NCBI RefSeq assembly: GCF_002224265.1
Contig: NZ_CP012881.1
Location: 2,108,001-2,172,000, forward strand
Direction: 5' to 3'
DNA from: Vibrio vulnificus NBRC 15645 = ATCC 27562
GTDB taxonomy: Bacteria > Pseudomonadota > Gammaproteobacteria > Enterobacterales > Vibrionaceae
DNA: 64,000 bases
The translations under genes and the position numbers were made by a program. This document shows positions 1 through 9,722 of this stretch, piece by piece. Numbering within the stretch: position 1 is the first letter of the stretch; every line of letters starts with the position of its first letter. The notes beneath the pieces are model-generated. The model had not been told where the DNA came from and did no database searches. It saw only the letters and a list, made by a program, of their open reading frames with translations.

Positions 1-802
1 AACGCAGAATTTCATCCAAATTGGCCTGATGAAGTTCTTTGGGAATGGCAAAACCTAAAAAAGCCATCGCTTCAAGAATCATAGAGGCTGGATGTGTCAA
101 ATCAATGCCAGTGGCATGATTTTGTTTGGAGAGCTTGTTGCCATTTTTATCCATTGCCAGTGGCAAGTGCAAATATCGGACAGGAACTTGACCGAGCATG
201 CGGTACAAGCTGATTTGACGACCGGTTGGTTCGATCAAATCAGCGCCACGCACCACTTCAGTCACACCCTGATCGATATCGTCCAATACCACTGCAAGAT
301 TATAGGCAAACAAACCATCACGGCGTTTGATGATGAAATCTTCTTGCGCGAGTTCAAGAGGAATCTGCATCTGCCCATGACGAAGATCGTCAAAATGAGT
401 GATGGGCTGCGTCATTTTGAGACGAATAGCCCCTTCATCCAAATGCAACTCTTGGCAATGGCCGTTGTAATAGCCACCCATTTCTTTGATCTGCTTGCGA
501 CTGCACTGGCAGTAATAGGCTTGACCGCTTTGCAGCCATTGATCAATTTGCGCTTGATAGAGGTGATGACGCTGGCTTTGGTAAACCACTTCGCCATCCC
601 AAAATAAGTGATAAGTTTCGAGCGTTTTTAAAATCAAATCCGCCGCCCCCGGCATTTCTCGAGGCGGATCGAGATCTTCAATACGCACTAACCACTGACC
701 ATGCTGAGATTTGGCTTGAAAGTAGCTGCCTAAAGCGGCAATCAAAGAGCCAAAATGCAATGGGCCTGATGGGGAAGGGGCAAAACGACCGATGTAGCTC
801 AT
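1..802 (-). CDS. gluQRS: Glutamyl-Q tRNA(Asp) synthetase, 3' part outside window
   Basis: A truncated glutamyl-tRNA-synthetase-like enzyme that activates glutamate and attaches it to queuosine in the anticodon of tRNA(Asp). The N-terminus reads MSYIGRFAPSPSG, with the class I signature APSPSGPLHFG (HIGH-like). The frame stays open for about 267 codons to the window edge, against a usual length of about 290-300. I chose the ATG at 802; an in-frame ATG at 811 (MTSMSYIG) is possible, and neither has a strong ribosome site. It lies just downstream of dksA in the same direction, the sfsA-dksA-gluQ order also seen in E. coli. Confidence 0.93.
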   Translation of the reverse strand, partial: MSYIGRFAPSPSGPLHFGSLIAALGSYFQAKSQHGQWLVRIEDLDPPREMPGAADLILKTLETYHLFWDGEVVYQSQRHHLYQAQIDQWLQSGQAYYCQCSRKQIKEMGGYYNGHCQELHLDEGAIRLKMTQPITHFDDLRHGQMQIPLELAQEDFIIKRRDGLFAYNLAVVLDDIDQGVTEVVRGADLIEPTGRQISLYRMLGQVPVRYLHLPLAMDKNGNKLSKQNHATGIDLTHPASMILEAMAFLGFAIPKELHQANLDEILR

Positions 803-817
803 GGATGTCATCTCAAA

Positions 818-841
818 ACAAAAAGGGAGCATCAGCTCCCT
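818..841 (-). terminator. Terminator after dksA
   Basis: On the minus strand GGGAGC, a 4-nt loop and GCTCCC are followed by TTTTTGTTTTG. The hairpin separates dksA from gluQRS, whose start codon follows within about 20 nt, so gluQRS may depend on readthrough. Confidence 0.75.
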
Positions 842-864
842 TAATCATGTTAGGCAGGTTATTC

Positions 865-1311
865 TTAACCTTGCATTTGCTTCTCTTTGATCTCTGCAAG
901 CGTTTTACAGTCGATACAAAGATCGGCAGTTGGGCGCGCTTCTAAACGACGAATGCCGATTTCCACACCACAAGATTCACAGAAACCGAAATCATCATCT
1001 TTGATTTTATCCAGCGTCTTCTCAATTTTCTTGATCAGGCGGCGTTCGCGGTCACGGTTACGCAGTTCTAGGCTGAATTCTTCTTCTTGAGAGGCACGGT
1101 CAACTGGGTCAGGAAAATTCGCCGCTTCGTCCTGCATATGGTGAACAGTACGGTCAACTTCTTCCCTAAGCTGATTGCGCCAAGCTTCTAAAATCTTTCT
1201 AAAGTGAGCCACTTGGCCTGGTGACATGTATTCTTCACCGGCTTTTTCCTGATATGGCTCCACACCTGCAATGGCTAGGATGCCTAGCGTTTTTTTCTTC
1301 GATTCTGGCAT
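865..1311 (-). CDS. dksA: RNA polymerase-binding transcription factor DksA
   Basis: DksA binds in the RNA polymerase secondary channel and, with ppGpp, lowers rRNA transcription and activates amino-acid promoters. The 148-residue protein has a long coiled coil whose tip carries DPVDRAS; the two acidic tip residues are Asp68 and Asp71 here, equivalent to Asp71 and Asp74 of E. coli. The four-cysteine zinc finger is present (CESC near residue 112, CIDC near 133). Length and sequence match the canonical family with nothing missing. It follows sfsA by 132 nt, and that gap probably holds its own promoter. Confidence 0.98.
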   Translation of the reverse strand: MPESKKKTLGILAIAGVEPYQEKAGEEYMSPGQVAHFRKILEAWRNQLREEVDRTVHHMQDEAANFPDPVDRASQEEEFSLELRNRDRERRLIKKIEKTLDKIKDDDFGFCESCGVEIGIRRLEARPTADLCIDCKTLAEIKEKQMQG

Positions 1312-1443
1312 ACAGCATCTCCTACTTACACCTAGTCAACTGCTAAGCAGCTAATTTAAGGCGGGTATCTATAGCAGAAAGAGGCGGTGCTGGCAAACTA
1401 TCAATCGTAAACTTAACGTCAATGTGAAGACCACATCATTTTT

Positions 1444-2160
1444 CTAGCTATTGTTAAACGCAATAGCAGAATTGAGTTTGATTTCAGTATTGCTGATCTC
1501 TGCTTTATAGCAGAGGACTTCAACTCCGGCTTTTTGTGCTTGTTTTAGTAATTGGGAATATTTGGCGTCTATATGGAGCGCCGCAGCAACTTTTTCAATA
1601 CCTGAATGTAAAACAGCAAATAAAAGTATGGCTCTACTTCCATTTTGTGCCATTTCTGTGAGCTCTCGCAGGTGTTTTTGTCCACGGGTGGTCACTGCAT
1701 CAGGAAAGAAGCCTTGTCCAGGCTCGGTGTCATCTAGCAAGGTGACACTCTTTACTTCTATATAGCATGCTGGTCGGTCGCTTGCGCTGAGCAAGATATC
1801 AATTCGACTATTTTCATGACCATATTTCACTTCAGTTTGAAGTTGCTCATACCCTGAGAGCTCTTTAATCCAGCCTTGTTCAATCGCTTCCACTGCGAGC
1901 TGGTTAGCGCGAAGGGTATTGACACAGATAAGGTGACCCTGCTGCGTTTCTGTGATTTCCCAACTGTGGGGGTATTTTCGTTTGGGGTTGTCAGAAGTGG
2001 AATACCACACTTTATCACCAGGGGTTGCGCAACCAGTCATGGCACCAGTATTGGCACAATGAATCGTGCCTGTCTCGCCGCTTTGATAGGTCACATCGGC
2101 GAGAAAGCGTTTATAGCGTTTTTGTAATAGAGCGCAATCTAGCGCGGGTTCGAAATGCAT
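1444..2160 (-). CDS. sfsA: DNA-binding protein SfsA (sugar fermentation stimulation)
   Basis: A 238-residue SfsA family protein. The E. coli member was isolated as a factor raising maltose gene expression; its biochemical role is poorly defined, although the fold is related to nucleases. The N-terminal pattern [13 protein letters not shown] and the block [12 protein letters not shown] are typical of the family. The upstream ribosome site is weak. The gene is divergent from hrpB and upstream of dksA in the same direction, as in E. coli. Confidence 0.95.
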   Translation of the reverse strand: MHFEPALDCALLQKRYKRFLADVTYQSGETGTIHCANTGAMTGCATPGDKVWYSTSDNPKRKYPHSWEITETQQGHLICVNTLRANQLAVEAIEQGWIKELSGYEQLQTEVKYGHENSRIDILLSASDRPACYIEVKSVTLLDDTEPGQGFFPDAVTTRGQKHLRELTEMAQNGSRAILLFAVLHSGIEKVAAALHIDAKYSQLLKQAQKAGVEVLCYKAEISNTEIKLNSAIAFNNS

Positions 2161-2226
2161 TTGCTTATTTAGACGAGCGGGTTTTTATGTACAATGTGGC
2201 CGCCATTTAAGCATAAGGACTCAACA

Positions 2227-4689
2227 TTGTCACAACTGCCTATCCACGCCGTGATGCCACAACTGCTTCAAGCGGTCTCGCAACATTCACAAGTCATACT
2301 CAAAGCCGCACCTGGTGCGGGTAAATCCACTTATTTCCCTTTGCAGTTGCTGCTGAGTAATGAATTCAGCGGAAAAATCGTGATGCTTGAGCCGCGACGC
2401 TTGGCGGCACGCAATATTGCTCGCTATTTGGCGCAGCAACTTGGCGAAAAAGTTGGTGAGAGAGTGGGGTATCGCGTTCGTGGCGAAAGCAAGGTTAGCC
2501 ACGCGACCAAGCTGGAGATCGTTACCGAGGGGATCATGACGCGCATGATCCAAAGCGATCCAGAGCTGAATGGGGTTGATGTACTGATCTTTGATGAATT
2601 TCACGAGCGTAGTTTGCATGCTGATATTGCCTTGGCGCTTGCTCTTGAAGTGCAAGAAGCGCTGCGTGACGATCTGAAATTAGTGGTGATGTCGGCCACA
2701 CTTGAGCAGCATGCTTTGCAATCTCTCATGCCTCAGGCCAGTTTTATAGAATCTCAAGGTCGCAGTTATTTGGTTGAGCAGCGCTATCAGCCGTTAAAAA
2801 CGAACGACTTTTTACCCAATGTGATGGCGAAAACCATTGAGCATCTACTGGCAACGGAATCGGGCTCTTTGCTGGCGTTTCTACCAGGAGTGGCAGCGAT
2901 CAAACAAGTGGCAGAGCGTTTAGAGCATCTCAGTGAGCAAGTGGTGGTCTGCCCGTTGTACGGTCAGCTCTCTTTTGCTGAGCAGCAAAAGGCGATTGAG
3001 CCCGCCAAAGCCGGTGAGCGAAAGGTGGTGCTGGCGACCAACATTGCCGAAACATCGTTAACCATCGAAGGGATCCGCTTGGTCGTCGATAGCGGTTTAG
3101 AGCGGGTGGCAAAGTTTGATTTGAAAACGGGGATCACCAAGTTAGAGCAAGTGCGTATTGCGCAATCGTCAGCCATTCAGCGCGCGGGGCGTGCGGGTCG
3201 AGTGGAAGAGGGGATTTGTGTACGTTTGTACTCTGAAAGCCAGTACCAGCAAATGGCGAGTGTGCCCCTTCCAGAGATCATGCAAGCCGATCTTGCTCCG
3301 CTGATGATGGAGCTGGCGCAATGGGGGGTAAGTGAACCAGAACAAGTGAAGTTATTGGATATCCCCTCTTCGGCAGCGGTGCGTCAGGCCAAACAACTGT
3401 TGCAGCAATTGGGATTAATCTCTGGGCACCAATTGACGAGTGAAGGACAGCTGGCGCAGCGGCTTGGTGTTGAGCCGCGTATTGCCGCCATGTTGATCGG
3501 TGCTCAGCAACGCGACGAGACGCTTTTCGCCTCAGCCTTGGCAGTCGCGGTGATGTTGGAAGAGCCTGAGCGTAACATCAGCAACGTTTGTCACAGCTTA
3601 CATCGTTGGCAGCAAAGTAAGCACAGCAAGACGGCGCTACTCACTCAGCGTGCTAATGCTCTGGCGAATAAACTCAATGGCACTTTCTCTTTAAAACGGG
3701 TGACCGAATCGGCCTGTGCCATTGCCGCTAGCTTGGCATTTCCCGATCGCATTGCTCAAAAACGAGGCCAACAGTTTGGCCGATATTTGATGGCAAATGG
3801 TCACGGAGCAGAACTGCGTGAGGATGATCCTTTGGGCGGAGAAGAGTACCTTGTGGTGCTCGATCTGATGCGTGGCCAAAAAAATGCCAGCCAGATCCAA
3901 TTGGCTATCCCGCTAGACCTATCGGCTTTGCAACAAAGCAATCCAAGTTGCCTCGTTAGCCACGAGCACATTGATTGGGATGAAAGCAAAGGGCGTTTAC
4001 TGGCGGAAAAGCAGCGAAGAATCGGAGAGCTGGTGGTGAACAGAGAAACACTTGCTCAACCCGGAAAAGAAAAAATGACGCAAGCTTTACTCTCCTATGT
4101 CCGAAGAAAAGGGCTAGCGGTATTAGACTGGGGCGATAAATCCCAATCGCTACTCGAGCGTATTCGTTGTGCCATTGAGTGGTTGCCGGAACAGGCTTGG
4201 CCTGCGATGGATGAGGCCAGCTTGCTCAGCGAGTTAGAGCAATGGTTGGAACCGTATATGGCACATGTCGCAACGGTGAAAGATCTGGCTAAAATCAACC
4301 TCTGCGAAGCATTGAATGCTCGCCTTGGTTGGCCGTTGAATCAGCAATTGGATGAGTGGTTGCCTAAGCACTACACCTTACCAACCGGCACCCAGCAAAT
4401 GATTCGCTATCAACAAGGTGCTAACCCAGTGCTTTCGGTACGCATGCAAGAGATGTTTGGTGAGCAAAGCTCGCCAACGCTGGCGCAAGGACGTGTAAAG
4501 CTCACCTTAGAGCTGCTTTCCCCTGCGCGTCGTCCTTTGCAAGTGACGCAAGACCTGGCCGGTTTTTGGGCTGGCGCTTATAAAGAAGTGCAAAAAGAGA
4601 TGAAAGGTCGTTACCCTAAGCATGTTTGGCCTGACGATCCTGCCACTCACCAAGCAACCAATAAAACCAAAAGACAGTTACACTCATGA
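2227..4689 (+). CDS. hrpB: ATP-dependent helicase HrpB
   Basis: A DEAH-box RNA helicase-like protein of about 820 residues. Visible motifs are Walker A (APGAGKST), DEFHERS (motif II), SAT (motif III) and QRAGRAGR (motif VI), followed by the HrpB-type C-terminal region. I place the start at TTG 2227, which has AAGGA seven nt upstream and gives LSQLPIHAVMPQLL; an in-frame ATG at 2194 would add 11 residues but lacks a ribosome site. The stop overlaps the mrcB start by 4 nt, so the two genes are probably translationally coupled. The cellular role of HrpB is not well established in any bacterium. Confidence 0.95.
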   Translation: MSQLPIHAVMPQLLQAVSQHSQVILKAAPGAGKSTYFPLQLLLSNEFSGKIVMLEPRRLAARNIARYLAQQLGEKVGERVGYRVRGESKVSHATKLEIVTEGIMTRMIQSDPELNGVDVLIFDEFHERSLHADIALALALEVQEALRDDLKLVVMSATLEQHALQSLMPQASFIESQGRSYLVEQRYQPLKTNDFLPNVMAKTIEHLLATESGSLLAFLPGVAAIKQVAERLEHLSEQVVVCPLYGQLSFAEQQKAIEPAKAGERKVVLATNIAETSLTIEGIRLVVDSGLERVAKFDLKTGITKLEQVRIAQSSAIQRAGRAGRVEEGICVRLYSESQYQQMASVPLPEIMQADLAPLMMELAQWGVSEPEQVKLLDIPSSAAVRQAKQLLQQLGLISGHQLTSEGQLAQRLGVEPRIAAMLIGAQQRDETLFASALAVAVMLEEPERNISNVCHSLHRWQQSKHSKTALLTQRANALANKLNGTFSLKRVTESACAIAASLAFPDRIAQKRGQQFGRYLMANGHGAELREDDPLGGEEYLVVLDLMRGQKNASQIQLAIPLDLSALQQSNPSCLVSHEHIDWDESKGRLLAEKQRRIGELVVNRETLAQPGKEKMTQALLSYVRRKGLAVLDWGDKSQSLLERIRCAIEWLPEQAWPAMDEASLLSELEQWLEPYMAHVATVKDLAKINLCEALNARLGWPLNQQLDEWLPKHYTLPTGTQQMIRYQQGANPVLSVRMQEMFGEQSSPTLAQGRVKLTLELLSPARRPLQVTQDLAGFWAGAYKEVQKEMKGRYPKHVWPDDPATHQATNKTKRQLHS

Positions 4690-7055
4690 CCCAAGAAAAA
4701 AAGTCGAACGACAGTAAGAAAACGACCACAAGAAAGCGTACCGCCAATCGTACTCCGAGAAAAACGACCAAAAAACGCAGCGCAGTGAAAGCACCAAGGC
4801 GTCAATGGTTGAAGACGCTTTGGTCTTTGAGTTGGAAAGCGGGGCTCGCGTTGGTAGCAGTGCTGATTTTTGTCGGCATTTATCTCGATAGTGTGGTCAA
4901 ACAACGTTTTGAAGGTCAGCTATTTCAACTGCCGACGGTGGTGTATGCGCGTATTCAAACCTTGTATGCGGGAGAAAATGTTTCTCGCCCGGAGCTGCAG
5001 AAAGAGCTCGATATCCTCAACTATCGCAAGGTGAGCCAGCCGAGATATCCCGGTGAGTATTCCTCTTCATCGAGCAAGATTGAGCTTATTCGTCGTCCTT
5101 TTGAATTTGTCGATGGGCCAGAGGCTGATCGTCATGTGATGTTGCATTTTGACGCCTCAAGCTTAACTCGCATTCAATCTCTGGAATCCAAAGGGGATCT
5201 CGGCTATTTGCGCCTTGAGCCGAAGATGCTGGGCATGCTGGAGAAAGACACCGACGAGCAGCGCTTGTTTTTACGCCGTGAGCAATTTCCCGAGATCATG
5301 GTTGATGCTCTGTTAGTCACGGAAGATCGCGATTTCTATCAACATGATGGTGTATCTCCATTAGCGATTGCACGCGCGATGTTTGTCAATCTTAAAGCGG
5401 GCAGAACGGTGCAAGGGGGCAGTACCTTGACACAGCAGTTGGCCAAAAACCTTTTTCTTACCCAAGACCGAACTTTATGGCGAAAAGTGAGAGAGGCGTA
5501 TATCGCGTTGATCTTGGACTATCGCTACAGTAAAGATCGCATTCTTGAAGCCTATCTTAACGAAGTCTATTTAGGGCAGAGTGGAAACCAAGCGATCCAT
5601 GGTTTTGGTTTGGCTTCTCGTTACTACTTTGGTCAACCGATCCAAGAGTTGCGTATTGATCAGTTGGCGATGCTGGTGGGGATGGTGAAAGGGCCATCTT
5701 ACTATAATCCAGTGCGCTTTCCTGAGCGCACCAAAGAGCGTCGTGACTTGGTGCTGCGTTTGATGATGCAGCAAAATATGCTCACCGCATCGGAGTACGA
5801 TCAAGCCACCAGTCGCCCTCTTGATATTCAAGATGTCCCACGTATTGCCAGCCGACAACCCGCTTATTTTCAGCAGTTGTCGATGGAATTAAGGGAGAAA
5901 GTGGGGGAAGCTTTCCAAGGCGAAATGGGATTGCGCGTGTTTACTTCGCTTGATCCTATTTCACAAGACAAACTGGAAAAAGCGATCAGCAAAAAAGTCC
6001 CTGAGTTGGGGAAAGTGGCGGGTAATGAGCTCGAAGCGGCGGCCGTTGCCGTGGATCGTACCAGTGGTGAAATTCGTGCCATGGTGGGTGGTAAACGCAC
6101 GGGATACGATGGTTTTAACCGGGCGATCAACGCCAGCCGTCCGATCGGCTCTTTGGTGAAGCCGGCCGTGTATTTGACGGCGCTAGAACAGCCTGAAAAA
6201 TACACCTTAGCCACCACGTTGCAAGATACGCCATTAAGTTTGAAAGGCAGTAAAGGCTCGGTATGGGAGCCTCGCAATTTTGATCGACAGTTCCGCGGTG
6301 ATGTGCCTCTTTACCAGGCTCTGGCGAAATCACTCAACGTGCCCACAGTTCGCCTTGGCATGCAACTGGGGATTGATCAAGTATCCGATACGTTGGCGAG
6401 ATTAGGGGTAAATCGCAACGAAATTCGCCCAGTCCCTTCTATGTTCCTTGGTGCGTTCTCTCTCACGCCGTTGGAAGTGGCGCAGATGTACCAAACCTTG
6501 ACAAATTCAGGACGAAAAGCGCCACTCACCGCCCTTCGTTCTGTGGTAGATTTGGAGGGGCACGTTTTGTATCAGTCGTTGCCCAAATCCTCTCCTGCAG
6601 TGAATGAGCAGGCAGCATGGCTAACCACGTATGCGATGAAACAAGGGGTGGCACAAGGCACAGGCCGTTATCTGCAAAATCAGTTTGCTTGGGCTGCGCT
6701 CGCGGGCAAAACTGGCACCAGTAATGATAGCCGAGACAGTTGGTTTGTCGGGGTTGACGGCCGAGAAGTCACCACCATTTGGCTAGGCCGAGATGATAAC
6801 CAGCCGACCAAGCTGACAGGCGCAAGTGGTGCGTTGCGAGTGTACGCTGAATACCTAAAACAGCGGACGCCAGAGAAACTGATTTTGCCGTGGCCAAAAG
6901 AGATCACCACCTTAGGTTATCAGCAAAAAAGCGATGGTGAACTTTCGCTCGACTGCTCAAGTCAATTCACTCTGCCGGTGTGGGATAAGCTGGGTGAATT
7001 AAAAGCACAGTGTGAAAAATCCTCTAACTGGTTGAATAAATTGCTCAGTTGGTAA
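4686..7055 (+). CDS. mrcB: Penicillin-binding protein 1B, bifunctional peptidoglycan synthase
   Basis: A class A PBP that polymerises lipid II glycan strands and cross-links peptides in the periplasm. The 789 residues contain a very basic cytoplasmic tail (1-45), one membrane segment (about 47-68), a UB2H-like region, a GT51 glycosyltransferase (catalytic Glu213 in TEDRDFYQHDG; GGSTLTQQLAKN near 244-255) and a transpeptidase with Ser489-x-x-Lys492, Ser549-x-Asn551 and KTGT at 675-678. All catalytic motifs are intact. It shares ATGA with the hrpB stop, an arrangement also found in enterobacteria. Confidence 0.98.
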   Translation: MTQEKKSNDSKKTTTRKRTANRTPRKTTKKRSAVKAPRRQWLKTLWSLSWKAGLALVAVLIFVGIYLDSVVKQRFEGQLFQLPTVVYARIQTLYAGENVSRPELQKELDILNYRKVSQPRYPGEYSSSSSKIELIRRPFEFVDGPEADRHVMLHFDASSLTRIQSLESKGDLGYLRLEPKMLGMLEKDTDEQRLFLRREQFPEIMVDALLVTEDRDFYQHDGVSPLAIARAMFVNLKAGRTVQGGSTLTQQLAKNLFLTQDRTLWRKVREAYIALILDYRYSKDRILEAYLNEVYLGQSGNQAIHGFGLASRYYFGQPIQELRIDQLAMLVGMVKGPSYYNPVRFPERTKERRDLVLRLMMQQNMLTASEYDQATSRPLDIQDVPRIASRQPAYFQQLSMELREKVGEAFQGEMGLRVFTSLDPISQDKLEKAISKKVPELGKVAGNELEAAAVAVDRTSGEIRAMVGGKRTGYDGFNRAINASRPIGSLVKPAVYLTALEQPEKYTLATTLQDTPLSLKGSKGSVWEPRNFDRQFRGDVPLYQALAKSLNVPTVRLGMQLGIDQVSDTLARLGVNRNEIRPVPSMFLGAFSLTPLEVAQMYQTLTNSGRKAPLTALRSVVDLEGHVLYQSLPKSSPAVNEQAAWLTTYAMKQGVAQGTGRYLQNQFAWAALAGKTGTSNDSRDSWFVGVDGREVTTIWLGRDDNQPTKLTGASGALRVYAEYLKQRTPEKLILPWPKEITTLGYQQKSDGELSLDCSSQFTLPVWDKLGELKAQCEKSSNWLNKLLSW

Positions 7056-7122
7056 TTGTCCCCGTACCCAATTCGGTGTAAAACTGTTCAACATAAAGTG
7101 AAAACATAGGGAGAGTGAAAGC

Positions 7123-9444
7123 GTGACACGAGTTAATAAGAGGTGGTTCGATAGCCTGACATGTTGTTTCGTCGTATTCGTCGGGCTTCTCAAGCTACCT
7201 ACAGTTTTCGCTCAGTCACTCTCTTCCTATGAAGAAGAACGCCCTAAAGTGGCGGTGGTCTTAGCGGGTGGTGGAGCTAAAGGCGCGGCGCACATTGGTG
7301 TGTTGAAAGCGCTGGAAGAGATGCAGATTCCGGTGGATTACATCACGGGGACCAGCATGGGCGCGTATGTTGGCGGCTTGTACGCTACTGGCATGAGCGC
7401 TGACGAGATCGAAAGCTTCATTTACAGCATCGATTGGTACAGCGGCTATCGTGATCGCGTCGATCGTAGCCAGCGTCGTGTGCGAGACAAAGAGGCCGAA
7501 GACCGCTATCAGCTAAGAACCGACATCGGCTTGCGTTTTGGTGAAGTGCACGCACCGCGTGGTTTTGTGCAAGGGCAAAACATGCTGCGCATTTTGCGTG
7601 AAACCACCGGGAACTTAAATGAGTTCCAATCATTTGATGATCTCGCGATACCTTACCGCTCAGTGGCCACTGATATTGTAGAGCTGCAAGAAGTGGTGAT
7701 CGATAAAGGCCAACTGGTGGATGCTATGATGGCCAGTATGTCTGTGCCTGGTGCGTTACCTCCATACGAGCTCAATGGGCGCATGTTGGTCGATGGCGGC
7801 GTTGTTAACAATATGCCAGTGGATATTGCCAGAGCGATGGGGGCAGACATTGTTATTGCTGTCGACATCAGTACCGATTACAAGCAGAAAGAAGACTTTA
7901 CCAGCATGCTGGTGGTCGCAGATCAGTTGTCTAATTATCTTGTTCGTCGCAGCACCCAACAACAAGCGGAGAGCTTAGGCGGACAGGATGTATACCTGAG
8001 ACCAGATGTTGGTCAAATGGAAACCACCGAATTTGCCAAAATGCCAGATGCCTATGAGGCCGGCTACAAAGCAACCTATCAGATGAAAGAGAAGCTGCTG
8101 GCTCTGCGACTCAATGGCAGCCAATACCAGCACTATATTGATGCTAAGCAGCAAGCACGAAAAATGCTCAACTATGGTGACCAGACTCGCGTCGATCAAA
8201 TTGTGGTGATCAACAATACCCACTACAGTGATGGTCTATTGACTCGTCGTCTTGATTTGGATACTGGCCGAGTACTGAAAACGGATGAAATCGAAGCGGC
8301 GATAGAAAACCTCTATGCCTTAGATCGCTTCGAACTGATCTCTTATCACTATGAGGAAGTGGACGGGATCAACCAACTCGTGGTCGTGGTGGATGAAAAA
8401 TCATGGGGGCCAAATTACGTTAACTTTCGCTTTTTCCTTGAAGATGATTTCACCACAGACAGCCAATATGGTGTTGGCCTCTCGACCAACTTCACCGATC
8501 TGAACTCCCAAGGTGGTGAGTTGACCATTAATTTGGAAATGGGCACTGATAAATTAGCCGAGGCGGAGTTTTATTCACCGATCTTTTTTGGTCAGGAGCT
8601 GTTTGCGACGGCTAAAACCACTTACAGCAGTGATAAGCGCAGTGTTCCATTGTCTGATTTCGATGAGCCTCCACTCGAGAATGCCTATGATTATTTCCCG
8701 ATAACCTACTCACAATTTATTGGTGAGTTGGCGCTAGGATACCAACCGACACTATGGCAAGAGCTGAAACTGGGGGCTCGTTACGCGAAAGGGGATATTG
8801 AGCTATCCACCATTCAATCGGCGGGATCGAGTAACTTCGAGCGCCTTGGTGCATTCGTACAATATCGTTTAGATACCTTAGACAATTATGCTCTTCCCAC
8901 GCGTGGCGCTTACTTGGATATCGAATATTTGGTCTCCCATGATGAAAGCCCCGAGATCTTTGAAAGTGACTTTACTGGCCAATCACAAAGTGACACGGTT
9001 CACGAGTTATCTTTGGCCGCACGGGTTGCGACGACCTATAAGCGTCATACTTTGGTCGGGTCTGCCGATTATGAGGTGGTGCAAAGTAAAAACAACTATA
9101 TTCCCCTTGATCCTAAGGCTATCGGTGGCTTTCTCAATCTGTCCGGTATTCCGCGCAATAGTCTGATTGGACAAAACAAACTTTTCACCAGTTTGGTCTA
9201 TCGCTATCGTTGGTTTGATAATGACTTTGGCATGTTTGAGGCTCCAGTCTATTTAGGCGCATCGATTGAGTATGGTGGTGTCTGGTCGGATACGACGTTA
9301 ACAATCAGTGACGCACCGCTCTACAACGCGGCGAGTGTGTTCGCAGGAATTAACTCGCCCATTGGGCCCATTATCTTGGGTTATGGTCGCACTGAACGAG
9401 ATTTGGACGCGATCTATTTGATCATTGGTACATCGTTCCGCTAG
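7123..9444 (+). CDS. Patatin-like phospholipase with POTRA and outer-membrane barrel (type Vd/PlpD-like)
   Basis: An outer-membrane protein of 773 residues. After a signal peptide (about 1-30) comes a patatin lipase domain: oxyanion loop GGGAKG, nucleophile Ser78 in GTSMG, and the dyad aspartate Asp224 in DGGVVNN. A POTRA-like region (about 340-425) is followed by a predicted 16-strand barrel of the BamA/Omp85 superfamily, ending IIGTSFR. This is the domain order of PlpD from Pseudomonas, a type Vd autotransporter; whether the lipase is surface-exposed or cleaved cannot be seen here. The start is GTG with GGGAG nine nt upstream. It stands alone after mrcB. Confidence 0.9.
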   Translation: MTRVNKRWFDSLTCCFVVFVGLLKLPTVFAQSLSSYEEERPKVAVVLAGGGAKGAAHIGVLKALEEMQIPVDYITGTSMGAYVGGLYATGMSADEIESFIYSIDWYSGYRDRVDRSQRRVRDKEAEDRYQLRTDIGLRFGEVHAPRGFVQGQNMLRILRETTGNLNEFQSFDDLAIPYRSVATDIVELQEVVIDKGQLVDAMMASMSVPGALPPYELNGRMLVDGGVVNNMPVDIARAMGADIVIAVDISTDYKQKEDFTSMLVVADQLSNYLVRRSTQQQAESLGGQDVYLRPDVGQMETTEFAKMPDAYEAGYKATYQMKEKLLALRLNGSQYQHYIDAKQQARKMLNYGDQTRVDQIVVINNTHYSDGLLTRRLDLDTGRVLKTDEIEAAIENLYALDRFELISYHYEEVDGINQLVVVVDEKSWGPNYVNFRFFLEDDFTTDSQYGVGLSTNFTDLNSQGGELTINLEMGTDKLAEAEFYSPIFFGQELFATAKTTYSSDKRSVPLSDFDEPPLENAYDYFPITYSQFIGELALGYQPTLWQELKLGARYAKGDIELSTIQSAGSSNFERLGAFVQYRLDTLDNYALPTRGAYLDIEYLVSHDESPEIFESDFTGQSQSDTVHELSLAARVATTYKRHTLVGSADYEVVQSKNNYIPLDPKAIGGFLNLSGIPRNSLIGQNKLFTSLVYRYRWFDNDFGMFEAPVYLGASIEYGGVWSDTTLTISDAPLYNAASVFAGINSPIGPIILGYGRTERDLDAIYLIIGTSFR

Positions 9445-9714
9445 TGATGAAAAGTTGAACAAAAAAGACGAATAAATAGCTAAATTTAATGGGACTTTAG
9501 TCTTAAGTTGCTATGTTGGTCAAAGTGATGAGATTTTAATTTATCGTTAAATTTGCTATTCTATCGCCCACAGTTTGGCCTCTGCGGCGCTGTTTCTCAA
9601 TCATAATTGAATGAAAACATGGGCAATAGGGAGCCAAGTTTCCAAGGATGTTCACTCCTTTACTTTGAATCATAGTAATAACAAAAGGAGGAACCGCAAT
9701 GAGAGGAAAAAGTC
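9445..9714 (+). promoter_or_regulatory. acnB promoter and leader
   Basis: This 270-bp gap holds the acnB control region. A plausible extended -10 is TGC TATTCT (9554-9562) with a weak -35 TTTTAA (9534-9539), 17 bp apart. That would give a leader of about 145 nt containing a strong ribosome site (AAAAGGAGG, 9683-9691) and a seven-residue ORF at 9699. The acnB leader is a known target of iron-responsive small RNA control in E. coli; no RyhB pairing was tested here. Confidence 0.5.
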
Positions 9715-9722
9715 GTGCTTGA
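9699..9722 (+). CDS. Leader mini-ORF MRGKSRA overlapping acnB start
   Basis: ATG at 9699 opens a seven-codon ORF (MRGKSRA, stop TGA 9720-9722). It has a near-perfect ribosome site, AAAAGGAGG, seven nt upstream, stronger than the one for acnB itself. The ORF spans the acnB GTG start at 9715 in another frame, so ribosomes finishing it would stop five nt past that start. A role as a coupling or regulatory leader is inference; it could be chance in a purine-rich ribosome-binding region. Confidence 0.4.
   Translation: MRGKSRA

Noticed and set aside
92..607. 171-codon plus-strand frame
   Set aside because: It is the antisense shadow of gluQRS, whose motifs are clear on the minus strand.
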